Positions 26,801-39,082 of a stretch of DNA of 64,000 nt are shown here, piece by piece. Both the position numbers and the translations under genes were made by a program. The stretch spans positions 6,374,501-6,438,500 of the forward strand of contig JAZARR010000082.1 in the NCBI GenBank assembly GCA_037389465.1. The letters run 5' to 3'. The DNA comes from Baylisascaris procyonis. Lineage: Eukaryota; Nematoda; Chromadorea; Rhabditida; Ascarididae. The notes under the pieces were generated by a model, which was not told where the DNA came from, searched no databases, and saw only the letters and a program-made list of their open reading frames with translations. Within the stretch, counting starts at the first letter, position 1, and each line of letters opens with the position of its first letter.

Positions 26801-29800
26801 GGATCGACTAAGATAGCCGACAGTAAAACAGTTCTTATCAAGTACTAGGAAGCACTCACATAAATCAGTATCTGCATGATGCTATCTTTAAAGAATCAAC
26901 AGTGACCGAGAAAATAAGCGTAAGAGGGCAGCCGAGCTGCCAAAGTTGGCTGTACCTCACAAGAACGACAACAGCTCCACAGGCTACCAAAGTGCTTAAA
27001 GGAAACAGAAAGTGATCTGAGATGATCACCGTCACGCTTCAATTCAAACTGAAGAAGTGAAGGAAAACTTTTCGATTGAGAATTAGCTTTCCATTTGCAT
27101 GAAAAAGAAAATTAGAGGCGACATAAAAATATCAAAAGTGATTCCTTTATTCGCTTTACATCCGAATGCGCATTCTACTGTATGAAAAAGGTACCACTAA
27201 ATTATTAATTACCACTTCACTAAACGAACGCCACCTATTTCTCCCTAATGCACAGAATGGAAATTTCACGGCCAGGTTGCAGCTCCTTTTGCCAAACTCA
27301 CTATAGACCAATATATTATTGTATAGCAGACTTCTCAAGACTGAAAATAACAGCGTAATTTCTATTTATGAAGGTACAGACACCTCTCAAATACTACTTA
27401 CAATATGCGATCAACAGTTACATGCTATAATTAGATCACTTCAATTCAACGCTAATTTCACCCATTTTTGTTTCCAATTTCAAAATTAAGTAATATTGTT
27501 TCACTTCGTTTTGCTTTTATTCTTCAATAGATTCATATTTGACATACTAATTAGTTGAAGTCCAACAACAGTGGTGCTATTTATTAAAATCAAAAATTAA
27601 TGGAATGCTAGAGGGGAATCGACGTAAAATATTAGGCACCAAGAGAACTTCTATATAAAAGTACTTGCTTTTTGTTCTATTCAACAAGAACTTCAACTCT
27701 ACTACCACAATTTCCCCTCTTACACAACCAAATTTCTTCTCTTTTTTATAATCTTCATACTGATCCATTCAAATCCCGTTCTATAATAAGATGGTGATGC
27801 ATATCGTTGTAACGATAATCCACCCATAACACAAGTGTTTATATCAACGGATTGTGGTCGCAATCTGATCACTTTAATATCTTTGAATTTTTTTAACAAT
27901 TGCAAACCTGCGGATTCCATCTTTTAAAAAAGCGCATAATGCAGCTGGTGTCACCGCAAGCTTAGCTGGATTAGTCCAAGTATCCGTCGCTGAAGCTATA
28001 TAAATCTGCCCATTGCCCCCTCCATTGATGAGGTAATGAACTTTAATGGATCCCAACGTTTGCAGTGTGGAATTAAAGGAAAATAAAACCTCCACACATC
28101 CGCTGCCTTGCTGATGCAGCTGAAGAATCGCAAGAGTGAAGCAATCTCGTGAATTCCTCAAGTCATGAAACTAAAAAAACATAGGCCCAAATCCGTGAAC
28201 TCATGGATTTTGAATACAACCGCGGAATAGTGCGATTTATATATAGTACTGTCAGGCACAACATCGACTATGAATTAGTCTAACATATGTAATTTCTTCA
28301 GCGAATTAATGCTATTATGCACATTTGCTGAAGGCTGATGAAAACGCGATTTGCAAACAAAACTTTCCTTTACATACATATGACTTGCCAATAATTCCTC
28401 TTCAGATCACCATGTTTTGCTTCATAAGCGATGCGTTACTACACATACAGTCACTGCCTCGGCAGAAAATTATAGACCGATGCACATTACAGAACAAATT
28501 GCCCCACTAGCTTTCCCAACGGTTCACAACAATATGAAGCCATATGTAAATACGAACAACTAAATAAATAAGTGAATGAAAATATGTTATATATATATAT
28601 AGATATATATATACTTGTACATCTTATCAAAATGCATGCAAACGTACAGGTGTGAAGCAACTTTATGGAATGAGGATAACACAATGCAAACGCTACGCGT
28701 GTTCTCTCTCTATAGCTAATTACCGATCTACCTGATGAGATCAGACTTTAATGTACAAAATGTCAAAGGCTTATATTTGACAAGTTTTACGCACTTATGC
28801 GACAAATTATGTTTCACGCAGTGGTAACCTGTTTAAGGTTTTGAATTTATATAACAAATCAACATCAGTGGATGCCACTGCAGATCCATTCTGACGGACA
28901 GCGGCACTCACTTAGGCATTCGAGATTCTGGCTAAAAGCTTCCAAGAAACCTATATTCTGTCAACGATTGTCACGACACATAAACGAATGCCTTGAACTT
29001 GCACACGAAATCAATAGAAACAGAATACTTCAGCTGCATATGCACATGAAAAAGAACATTTCGCACTAAGAAATTCAAACTTTTCTCTCCCTTTCCCCCC
29101 AACAAATCCTAAACTTGTAGTCTTGCACCAGAGAGAGACAGAAAATGCTTAGATAAAATCAGATTACGTGGAAACATTTCCACACCCTACCAAAAAGTCT
29201 CGCTCAAAAATGCACATCGCGATCAACTATACGCAAATTTTTGAGCACATCGATGCAGAAAATGATATCTGCTGATAAAAACCAATCTCAGGTGTGTAGC
29301 GCAAGATGATTTTGCAAATTACGACGCCCTCTTAATGGCATGTTCGTATAAACGCCTTTAACCACATAAACGAAATCTTTGATAACGAGAACAGCAAGAC
29401 ATAATAAAGACAGTAGCGATTACGCAGCAAAAGGTTCTCTACTGCGGCGTTTTCCCTCTGGTTATGAGTTTGGAATAAAGTTTTCACCGTAATTTTCAAG
29501 AAGTGGAACCTAAAAGTAACCTCTTTTAACCACTCAAGGTATCATTCTCGACTTCAGAGCACCCCAGAATCGCCAGTTGGTGGGCACTTCGAACAATTTT
29601 GAGTTGGATCTTGTAGTGGCTTTGAACTTCACTCCTATCTCCTAAGACTTCCATCAATACATCAATTTCGACATCTGCATACAAAACTGTCACCACCATC
29701 GAAGTTTGCCAGCGATTATAATAAACTCGACCAAATTTTGCAGTAATTTAGTTCAAAAACTTGAAAACCGAAACAGTGAGATGTGGTGGCGATTTTAAAA

Positions 29801-32800
29801 CTTGTTAATACCGTCCCACAAACTGTTTCCCCTCACCGTTTACAGTGTGCTCTAAATGTTCACATAGTAATGAATTTATCGTAGTATATATTGGACAATG
29901 GTGGACTCTACAATATATACATATTCTATATTAAATGAGTGCATAGTACAGCCTATATACTACAGTACTTTACTGTATAGCAGTGTGCTTTACGTATGAA
30001 GATAGAAAGTTCTCGCAAAAATATTGCAGCACTTGAGGCAAGCAAGGAAAATTTTCAGTAAAGCACAACAAGATCGTTTCCTTCCGTCAACGAAACGAAA
30101 AAAATACGAGCAAAATTCGTTGAAGTATGAAAAACCTTTGTCCCTAATCAAGTCGGGCACACTTTCAGGTCCAACGAACATCTGCCCCTCCTCCCCCATT
30201 CCCATTCATCGAGGCATCAACACATCTACTAAAAACTTTTCTGACAAACATAAAGAGCCCTCATGAAGAATCAACGAAAAATAACGACAAAGAATAAAAG
30301 TTTCAGAAAATAAAAACAACCAAAAAGCTAACTTTTATGTAATCTGGCCACTTTATCTGACTTCGATGTTGCATCCTTGATATGGGCGTGATATTCCACT
30401 AGGTAATTACGTTCGTGTTCAAAAAAATCGTCCACATCCTTCTGTAACAATGCAATTAACAAAAAGAACACATCACGATGAATTCAATCACTTTCTGTGC
30501 ATTTAACTGTACCAGTATTGAATAAGAATACTTGCAATACGAGGGCAATTCTTCAAACCAATCCATTCACTGTAACAACCTCTGAAGGAGCATTAAATTT
30601 ACGTCTTCATATTTACTTTTACTTAAAGAGCAACATTTTGTCGTCTGGCTAATTGAACTTCGAATAAATCTCTGCATGAGATGCAGTCCAATGTGGCTCA
30701 ATAAAAGAAAATGAAATGGCAAAATAAATACAGCCATTTCGCGGCAAAACAACAGAATTTTATTTGATCGACTGAAACCGACTATCCCTCAAACATTCTC
30801 CACTAACTTTAAGAATATAAAAGATGATATCGTCAAGGAAGTTCCAGGCGTTTGGTTCTCTAATGAAATGGCTTTTAAATACAGGTAAAACTTACCTGTC
30901 CCGAAAGAAGAACTTCATCGGCCGATTGTGTGAAACGCTTCCATATTGAGCCAACGTATTCCTTCTTATTCTTTCCTCTCACCGATAACTGCAACTACGT
31001 CAATCAGCAGCATTTACCGGCCTATACTGGAGATCTTTTGAAGCGTTAGCACCGCAACGAACCTTTAATCGCTTTCGTTCAGTTGTTCATCATAGCAACT
31101 TGCTCACAGTTCTATGACGGATCAATTCAAAATCTTGCTCACCTTTAGATAAACATAATAAACAAGGGTGTTCACTCACGTGATGCAGCAAAGATTAATC
31201 AACATTTATCACTATTCACTGCGAACAACATGAAGTAGCACAGAGCCATCCCAACAACCACAGTAATAATGGTAATTTCCATTTATGATCCACATAAAAA
31301 GCAAAGAGTGCTTGGCAGTTTTAAACAGTATCCCCTCTTATAATCACCTTCACACGGCTAATACATTGATTAAATGAGTACTCACAAAGAACAGTGACAC
31401 CAATAAAGTCAACCCGATTATATAAAATTATAAACATTTGAAATAGTTAAGAATGTTGCAAAATCTGATGGCATGGAATCAGTTCTGAGGCTCCAAACAA
31501 TCAAATCAGTCAAACGTGCAATCTTCTATGGAATAAAATCATGAACAAAACATAAGCCAAAAAACAATGCAAATACCCTCTGTTAGCAAGACTAGTAAAA
31601 ATATCAAATGAGCGCTCTCCAACTACAATTACAAGACAAATATTCGATACTCAGGCGCAATGCGTGTGCTCTAGTCCCTAATAGTGCATAGACATGTTCG
31701 TACGCTTCTTGTACTCCATAGTGACGAAAAATACCAATATATCTGACTAATTTTTCCGCATTTATCCGCCGACGCACCGTCATCGTGAGCAAAACTTTTG
31801 CAGCGATAAAAAGAAACGATTTACATCTTGTTCGTATTCGAGGAAGATGCGAAAGTTTTGATCGTTTCGGAAAGCCGGATGTGCGGCGAGGCGACATAAA
31901 AATACTTCATGCATCGCGACCGTCTTTTTAAACGTAGCCAAGTACTCCCTGAAAGAACAGCACATTGGGGAATGAAATTCAATTCAGCTACTTTAAGTAC
32001 AAAATACCTAACCTTTTTCCTTTGTTGGCCTTACAGGCGCAAAGACACCTGCAAGAGACAGCCATCATTTTTACATTTACATGACTATAGCCTCATACCT
32101 GCATCATTTATGGTGCACTATCTAAGCCTCCATTAATTAACAAATTGTAATATAAACCTGCAAGGCGAACAAAGAAAAAAAGTTAGTTTGCAGGCGTGAC
32201 AATTTGCTATAGATATGCAGCGCAAAATAAACCTAGTTACAGGTCAGAGGAAATAAGTAAGAGAAAAGATCACAGGAACCTGGCTATAGGAAAGGTTCAT
32301 CGTTGGCAATAAGAAAAGCCTCTCAAATTAATTTAAACCTGATTAACTCAACTCAAACAGATAACCGAACATTCGAAATAATGCAATGTGAAACTATCCT
32401 GCTAGCCATTATTGGAAATGTTGCAAGTTTCTAAGCAACATCAATAAAACAAACTTCAGAGATAAAAACCTACTGTTCCAACTCTTGCTTCATTTTCTGG
32501 AACTCATCCTTCGTCATTGTCGACTCTCCTTCGCCCAATTTTTGCAGTTTTTCACGAGACGCGTCAAAATCGGGTCGAGGAGGCGCCGGAGGTATCTGAA
32601 AACCATTAGACCGCAATAAACTATTGCAAAAAATATTCAGTGTTTCTATGGCTTATAAAAGCAGCGTTCGCATAGTGAATTTGAAGTGTAAGGGACAGAA
32701 TAAGAGATTTAAATTTTCAGGATAATGGTATCAGAAAAAAAGTTTTGCACTCACAATGTTTCAGATACCAGTTTGGCTTCTGCGGCTCTCTAGATAGGGA

Positions 32801-35800
32801 TGAGCCATATCAGCTCGGCAATCTCACACGTAGACATTAGAGCATGTGAGTTCGGCAATGTCATCTGAAGCACAACAAATGTTCTAAAAACTAAGGATTT
32901 TTTGCCGTAGCGCTCAGAGAATATTTTTGAAAGGTCTTTCTTCAGTAAACAACAGCAAACTTTAGGCCAGCGATTTCTCTTTTCGAACCAATTTTTACTT
33001 GAATTTTTTCGAACATTTCAAAGTTTTGTCCCCGCTTTCCAAGTTTTAAGCGCTCTTTCAGAAGCAATGTAGACACTTTTACCACCCCTGCTTACCTTAC
33101 CCGCTTTTCAATGGAAAAAAAGAGTTCAACTAGCAAAAATGAGGGATTTTTCGACGTCTCTCTGCTCCACTTTTACAAGCGAAAACTCACATAAAGTGGA
33201 ATTTTTACTGCGTTGTATTAAATGTAACGTCGAGATAATACTTGAAATGCTTAGCCATGGTTTTGAGTTTGCAAACGGCGACCCAAATCACAGATTGACA
33301 GACAATCCTTCATTGAATGGATGCAGTCTTGGACCTCTGGTCAAAAATTAGTTAAAAACTAATGACCAAAACATATGGCATATGCAAGTGAAATTTCAAA
33401 ATGCAGAGCAAGAGAAGGATAAGCCGAACACGAAAACCAAGTGATGATAGAACACACTTCAAAGCACACTTACAATAAAGCCGGCGTATGCCTCATTGTC
33501 ATCGAGGCACGAATGCAACCAAATGAACTCTTCATGTTCTCTAACGACACTCATCTCATTCTTCGTGAAGTCCGGCAGAGTGGCTCTCGTATGCACAGTA
33601 TACTTCACCTGCAATCAACATAACATCCAGCACACCTTTACGAAAGAATGAACTATTGAAGCGAAACATATGGAAACTTCTGCTCGCAGATACATCATCG
33701 AAGTTCACTAGGGATCGATTAAGCGCGACAATCCTCAAAATGCAATAATCGACACAACCGGATAATAATCTAACTCTTGGCCACTACAATGATACCACTA
33801 CTCACGGTCGGTGCGAAAATGCCACCCACAACCTCTTTTCAAGAAAGGAAAGGAAAACAATTTTTTAGGCTTAACAATGAAGCCACAGTGCCTTAAGAAA
33901 AAAAGTAACATGCACACGCTTGAAGGCATTCAACTATGATATTAGCGAAACCTCAAAAACTATCAAATCCACTAGGGGTTCATATGTAGACGCCTCAGTC
34001 GCATATCTGACATCACCCTTAAAGGACTGCTTAGGCAAAATACTTCAGAAATGCTTAAGATCAAGTTCATGCTCATGCCGAGGTCAAGTTTGAGCGTCTC
34101 TCCAATTTTCGGCTTGTCCTGCCTGCTTTCTTTAATCTCCGACGCCGACTACAAACATCCTGCCACGTGTAAAACTGCAGTTGTTGCTACAACATTCACC
34201 AAATAATTACTGTTATCGAAAAAACTTCCTGCCACCGAGGATGAATTACGACTTCCCTAACCATTCTATGGGGATTTTCAAAAATATAATCTGTTCATAC
34301 CTAAGACATTAGCTGCCCGACTTAAAGAACAAAATCACAGTTTGTGTTGGGTTGTTTGATTTGGCCATAAATCAGTTGGGGAGGTTGTTTTTCCACAGGA
34401 ATCGAACAATACAACTGCCCTTGTAAAAATCTGCCCAGAAAACTTTGCCTGCGCTTATAAATTTCCCTCGGATTTTGTAAGCGTTTTTAATAGGGACCTG
34501 CAAACTTGCACTTACAAACTGAAAAACAACAACGTCCTATTTGTGCATAAAAAACCATCCGTGCCCCGTTGTCTAGCAATTGCAACCCAAGAAGCAGTGA
34601 GATAAGCTATGAATTCGTGGAGTTGTAATGCATCGCACAAAATAACCCCGTAAACCAACACACAAGTTGACTTTGGAGCCCTGTAATGAAATGAGTTATT
34701 ACTATTATAACCAAAAGCACAGAAACCTATTACCACTTCAGAGTTCAATTCATCTTTGTGGATACGCAAGAAAAATAAATCAAAGTAATCTATGAGTAAA
34801 CAGTTAAAACACTTAAAACAAGTCAAAACAATCAAAATATCAACGCCAGCTATGTGCAAATTACGAACTCGCTAATAACTACACCTGCATGTACAGAGGA
34901 CAATGAAAAAATCCTATGTAGTATGGCAACACCCAGAACGCGTCGACGATACGCTTGTTTCAGTTGATAAACACTATGACAATAAGTTGATGAGTCGAAA
35001 CGACAGCATTAAATCTTTTCAAATGACACAAAAAATACATCGCCGTTCTCACGACATTATGTGCAATTCATAACATAAAGGCTTCGAAAAATCGGAAGCA
35101 ATTCGAGACCTCAGGAAGAACTCTCTTACCTAAAAGCTATTAAATTTCTACTTTCATTATTTATATACTTGTTGACCTGCAGATGTTATTGGTAGAAGTT
35201 AATGAAAGCTTAAATATAAAAGACCTTACCTTGTCTCTTTCTGAGAGCGCGTCTGAGATATCGACTACTAGACTGTTGTCCTTTGATAAGTCAACGTTTA
35301 TTTCTTCTGTTCGATGCTGAAAAAGAGATAGATTTGCAAAGAGAGCAACAACAGAAGTGTTAGCAAAAATTTCTCGTTACTGGTGAGGTGTAATAATTTT
35401 TGCGTACATAGGATCCGAACCTAGGCTTTTCGACTAAGATAATCCTAAACCCTTCAACACCTCCCTGAAATTTATTTCTGCTTTGCTGCAATATTCCAAA
35501 ACATTAAGATAATCGCAATGTTCTGCAGGTAGCTGTTATAGAAAATGTAAATTTTATGGTGGTGTTCCATTGCATTTTAATTGAAGAAAAATTCGATAAA
35601 AAATTACGAGTTATGTGTGGCTCAAAAACAATTAATTTTAGCTTGCATATAACGTATGTAAAAATGTTAGTTAACGCAATCATCGACTCTCACTGCTCTC
35701 ACCTGCCACAGTCGCAACATTACGAAACTGCATGCATTCTGACCTCTACGCAACACAATCTCACACTCCTTTTCGAGCTAAACCAATCATTGCCCTTTTC

Positions 35801-36061
35801 TATTACCCTATATAGGTAAAGGAACTTTCAAATCTAAAGAAATTAGCATATCTTTTCTCTGTCCTTTTAATCTCACTTTTTGAAAGATCTGACTTGGGCT
35901 ATGCCGCTACCGTTAGATCTCTTCCAATTCGTAACGAAACGTGCACTTACTGTACGCTCATCGGTCCCACTTCCATTATCGACGGATGGTACTCCGAGAG
36001 ATGTTTGAGTGAACCCATTTAAAGGATCGTCGACCTCCTCTGCTGATCGTTCATCGCACAT
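11891..36061 (-). CDS. snx-6: Sorting nexin of the SNX5/SNX6 type (PX-BAR, SNX-BAR retromer subunit), complete
   Basis: Twelve minus-strand exons: 36061-35951, 35316-35230, 33608-33474, 32595-32474, 31948-31825, 30988-30896, 30441-30333, 18381-18254, 17412-17335, 15568-15473, 14495-14346 and 11947-11891 (stop TAA). They total 1290 nt and 429 residues; human SNX6 has 406. Phases join throughout, including split codons between exons 4/5 (CA|G) and 7/8 (A|AT). The PX domain spans about residues 45-195: [24 protein letters not shown], then [11 protein letters not shown] in place of the usual arginine-rich phosphoinositide pocket, then the SNX5/6-specific [11 protein letters not shown] extension. 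The BAR domain spans about 205-429: [42 protein letters not shown] and LEVKHAK, ending [18 protein letters not shown]. Family role: it pairs with SNX1/2 to tubulate endosomes and sort cargo to the Golgi. Intron 7 (30332-18382) is about 12 kb, far longer than the others. Confidence 0.95.
12597..12618 (+). other. G-quadruplex motif in last sorting-nexin intron
   Basis: Four G runs on the plus strand (12597-12600, 12604-12607, 12609-12613, 12615-12618) are separated by loops of 3, 1 and 1 nt. This fits a tight parallel quadruplex. It lies on the template strand of the sorting-nexin gene, in the intron before the final exon. Confidence 0.8.
15340..15396. repeat. Near-perfect inverted repeat, G-rich/C-rich arms
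   Basis: The left arm 15340-15359 (TAAAATGGAAAGGAAAGGGG) is complementary to the right arm 15378-15396, apart from one extra A in the left arm. The loop is about 18 nt. It lies in intron 10 of the sorting-nexin gene, just left of exon 10. As RNA or single-stranded DNA it would fold into a strong hairpin. It could be a tiny palindromic element remnant. Confidence 0.85.
16229..16425. repeat. Degenerate about 33-bp minisatellite
   Basis: Five to six imperfect copies of a unit around AAGTCACGTANGGCCGTAACT, about 30-36 bp each, lie in intron 9 of the sorting-nexin gene. On the minus strand the unit is close to a multiple of three, so a 68-codon frame reads as repeats of F(E/K)(L/S/F)RPYVTF. I attribute that to the repeat, not to a gene. 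Confidence 0.7.
21467..21491 (+). repeat. Poly-pyrimidine (C-rich) tract
   Basis: Long C runs broken by single T or TCCC blocks, with the matching G runs on the minus strand. The G-rich strand could form a quadruplex. It lies within intron 7 of the sorting-nexin gene. Confidence 0.7.
23090..24100 (+). repeat. Purine-rich 36-39-bp minisatellite, about 26 copies
   Basis: Tandem copies of a GA-rich unit: AAGAAG(T/C)GGTG, then CCTCGGGAAGGAGGA or TCTTGGGGAAGGAGG, a G run, and TAAGAAA. Spacing varies from 36 to 39 bp because the G and A runs vary. The plus strand is almost all purine apart from a short T/C island in each unit. The array explains the long minus-strand frame 24114-23026 (362 codons, rich in Pro, Phe, Leu and Ser) and two shorter plus-strand frames. 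These have the periodicity of the repeat and are not called as genes. Such tracts can form triplex or quadruplex DNA and expand or contract. Confidence 0.9.
25974..26420 (-). other. Unassigned cysteine-rich open fragments (possible gene or pseudogene)
   Basis: Two minus-strand open stretches in the same phase relation: about 26420-26313 (with [14 protein letters not shown]) and 26267-25974 (with [14 protein letters not shown] and a later GCGCCTC cluster). They are separated by about 36 nt that start GTGAGG and end AATAG, which would be a very short intron. The many cysteines and the hydrophobic stretch suggest a small secreted protein, but I recognise no family. The locus may be a pseudogene or chance. 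It lies inside intron 7 of the sorting-nexin gene, same strand. Confidence 0.25.
26469..28170 (-). other. Possible nested multi-exon coding locus, unrecognised
   Basis: Candidate minus-strand exons: 28170-27908, about 27920-27760, 27340-27302, 26696-26539 and 26486-26469. Several junctions look good: acceptor GTTTTTTTAG, acceptor TTATTTTCAG, donor A|GTGAGT, acceptor CTTTTCTTGCAG, and a 52-nt last intron ending CTTCTATAG. Three successive joins are in phase. The first two fragments overlap in different frames near an A7 run at about 27890, so either an intron is misplaced or there is a frameshift. Text such as [15 protein letters not shown] and [17 protein letters not shown] reads like protein, but I know no match. 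A further 73-codon frame lies upstream at 29526-29747. It could be a nested gene, a decayed gene or over-fitting. Confidence 0.25.
28567..28613. repeat. AT dinucleotide microsatellite
   Basis: Two TATATATATA runs separated by a single G, within intron 7 of the sorting-nexin gene. Simple sequence with no further function visible. Confidence 0.8.
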
Positions 36062-36075
36062 CCTCTGAACAGACC
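36062..36075 (-). promoter_or_regulatory. Candidate trans-splice (or 5'UTR) acceptor of the sorting-nexin gene
   Basis: Minus-strand GTCTGTTCAG ends at 36065, leaving AGG before the ATG at 36061. This is the same arrangement as at the kinase gene, with an acceptor only 3 nt from the start codon. It supports spliced-leader trans-splicing but does not prove it. Confidence 0.45.
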
Positions 36076-39000
36076 ACCTGTTTTAAGACTCACATCGCAC
36101 ACCTCTAACAAATGATCAGATATGAATGCGTCCAAGCACAAGCATCTTTAAGACATTCTGTGGGCGTAACGCGACTAAACTTTTTCGAGGTATTGTTTGT
36201 GGGAAGTAATCAGAAGGGTAGAAAACCTTGAAACTCTGAAGATAATGCTTTGCCGTCTTCAGTTTGAGGGTAATTTGTTACGAAGGTAAGGAAGCCAAGA
36301 CCAAGAGACGTGTTAGATATGGCAACGATTGAATTTTTGAATGGAAATCAGCATGATTTCATCAGTGACTTGTATAAAGATGTTAACTATTGAATTCTTC
36401 AATGAACATATCTATATTCACATGGGACTGATGCCAATATAAGGGTTGCTGCTTAAATCGTGTTTCCTCGATTTTGAATGATTAACTGAGCATATTTGGC
36501 TTCCTTTGATGCTGCTTGCAGCAGAAGCAGCTTTTCCTCCTTGCACCCCATTACAACAGGAACAGATAACTTTTAGCTGAACCTCTCCTTCTTTATAAGA
36601 GGTGATGTTTGTATGCCACTGACAAAATTCGACAAATAAACGACTGACAGATGTTAGTATGACGGTGAATGTGCAAAAATTCATTTGATGTGATACGCGT
36701 GCATTGATTTGTTTCCGGGAAAATGGGCAAACATTTGACGAGCGTGGAACAACGGAGGAGACAGAGAGGATGACATTCAGCGCTGGCACCTAATATCATA
36801 CATTCTAAGCCAAATAGGCTCCCTCACCGAAAAAAAAAGAATTAGAAATTTTAAAGAACTCTAACCTCGCCTTGCTTTCAAATATGATAATCATCAGATT
36901 TTACAGATCGCAGAAAAGCTTTCCTTAAGAAATCTCTAAATGGTCGCGAAAACGACCGATTTTGCGACGGCAAAGCTTGTCGAACTTACTGTAATATAAT
37001 TCAGGATAACACGCCACCTCATCATATAGACTGCACATATTAAAATTTAATCAGCATAGTTATATGGTGTGCAAAACAAAATACAAGGTGGAAAGACGGA
37101 GGCATTCAAATGAAGCGATAAGCAAATGGTATAAGACACAGGAAGCGGGGCAAAATAAAGCCAATGTAGTCATACAATCAACAAGAAACGAACCGATGGA
37201 TCATAGGTGTTTTTTTAAATCGATTTGTGAAGTCAACGTGCCAATGGTAGTTTATTAGCATAACGTTGATGTCTCAAGCACCATCTAGTTTCGGGTTGGG
37301 TTTGATGACTTGTGATTCATCTCCCTTTTTAAATCTTTCAACTTTGCGGTTATCGTTGGAACTACTGCTGCAGCAGGTGGCACATTTCCCCGAAAATGCA
37401 TTATGATGCGGTTTTTCAGAACAATTCATACAAGTCCGCAAAGGAATAAGAACATTGCCAATAATGATAAAAAATTCTCTAAGATAGTTTAAAGACATTA
37501 ATATTACCAAGACCTAGCGGGAATCTCAAAAACTAGTTACAACTGCAACTACGACCGTATGTGCACGGAGCATCGTATGCACAACTTGTTTTAGTGAAAG
37601 TCAGCATTATGCACGAGAAATGGGATGCGTACAGTAAATGCTTTCTAGGCTCGACACGGGTTCTGAATTGAGGAAAGTGTGGATCTCTGAAGGAAGGTAT
37701 CAATGAGCGCTTGAGAGAAGGATAGAAGAAGGAGAGAGAAGTAGTTTTATGAGAAGTCGGTGGCGCAATGCATGATCGGACCACATAGAGAACAGCATCA
37801 GAATACCACAGTAAGTGCAGACACGCTCGGGGACAGCGACAAAGCTGATGAAGCAGCTATAGCAGACTACTACCACGCAGGAAGCAATTTACCTATGGCT
37901 GTGCATACGTCGCTGCAGACAGACCAACAACTGGCAGAGAACAATATAAACATTGCATCATACTAATGCATCTTGTACAGCGACCAAGAAGGGTACCTCC
38001 GAGAAGATGGACCAAACATTGTAGCTACAACCTCGACGATACCTGGAGACATTAAGAATCGGCATTACATAGAGCTTCAAATAACTCCCCTACACAGACG
38101 AAGAAAAAAGCGCTCTGTGACATCGGCAAACGTTTCAATGTTGAAATGGTAACTGCACCGATTGCTTTTTGCAGCTGTCTCATTGTTGGCCGATATCAAC
38201 AACTTGCCGACAAGAAGAATTGCTGCAAACAATCGCTTCGAGAATCATGCAAAATGAAATACTCCTCTAACATTGATTCGTCGCCCCCTCACTTTTGATG
38301 GAAATTTGCCCGTATTTCAACGAGCTAACCTTCGAAGGTCTTCAAGATTTTATTTCTCCAAGACATGTTCTAATAAAGCGAAAACCCTAAGGTGGAGGTT
38401 TTTGAGTAACAATTAGGTAAAAAGCCTGCCGAGTAATAATCAAATCAAGATGATGTAGGCATTTTTCCGAGCATCAATCTTTTCTTGTTTCGGTGATCAA
38501 TTTATCTTCATTGAGGGAGGGAATTAAAACTCTAATGAAGTTCACATTTAATAGTACCCTAAAAGGAAGTACAGTACATCAAGATTTAATTTCCCAATTG
38601 GCGGATGTGGAACAACTGATGTGATGCGCCGTTACATATTCGTTTCCACGGGATTCGGTGATAGCTTAGAGTGTGAAAGCAACCGAAGAACTGGCACCCC
38701 GCAGCACAATAGTTCCAGCGCATAGTTTTCAGTAAATACTTGTCTGTCACAAGTTCCGGGTTACTTCCCCTTCCTCACGTGAAAATCACGCACTATGGGG
38801 TCTGTATCCTAGAAGGACCTACACTAAGCATGACTGTTCATTGAAAAGCAAATCCGAGAAAGGGTTACCTCTAGACCTCAGATATTCGAATGAATCTAGA
38901 TGCTGAACTCCTTGATTTCAAATTTTGTACAAATGCATCCGCATACTAATACTGGACCCCACGGAAGTTGCTTAAACGCAAACGGCTTAAAACTGTCGTT

Positions 39001-39082
39001 AGTGCGAATTTACTGCTCATTTCTACTATATTTAGCGCGTATTTGCTCCTTTTCGATAACACAGAAAATGTGTCGAGCATTC
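36076..39082. other. Spacer upstream of sorting-nexin gene
   Basis: No gene assigned. Three open stretches deserve mention. Minus 36789-36418 is 123 codons with a CSCC motif. Minus 37510-37274 starts with a hydrophobic segment and contains CMNC and CATCC. The plus frame from 37745 to about 38420 is interrupted only by TAA, TAA and TGA. None has a recognisable domain. The first part should hold the sorting-nexin promoter, but no clear TATA box was found. Confidence 0.5.

Larger units (their letters stand above)
18382..30332 (-). other. Giant intron 7 of the sorting-nexin gene
   Basis: About 11.95 kb between exon 7 (ends 30333) and exon 8 (starts 18381), with donor AAAA|GTTAGC and acceptor TTGCAG|AT. 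The other introns of this gene are 0.45-2.4 kb. It contains the purine-rich minisatellite at 23.1-24.1 kb, an AT microsatellite at 28.57-28.61 kb and open fragments on the minus strand between 25.97 and 29.75 kb (separate entries). Between 18.4 and 23.1 kb I see no supportable gene. A 153-codon plus frame at 20452-20913 lies where several frames on both strands are open, so it is probably a composition effect. Confidence 0.85.
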
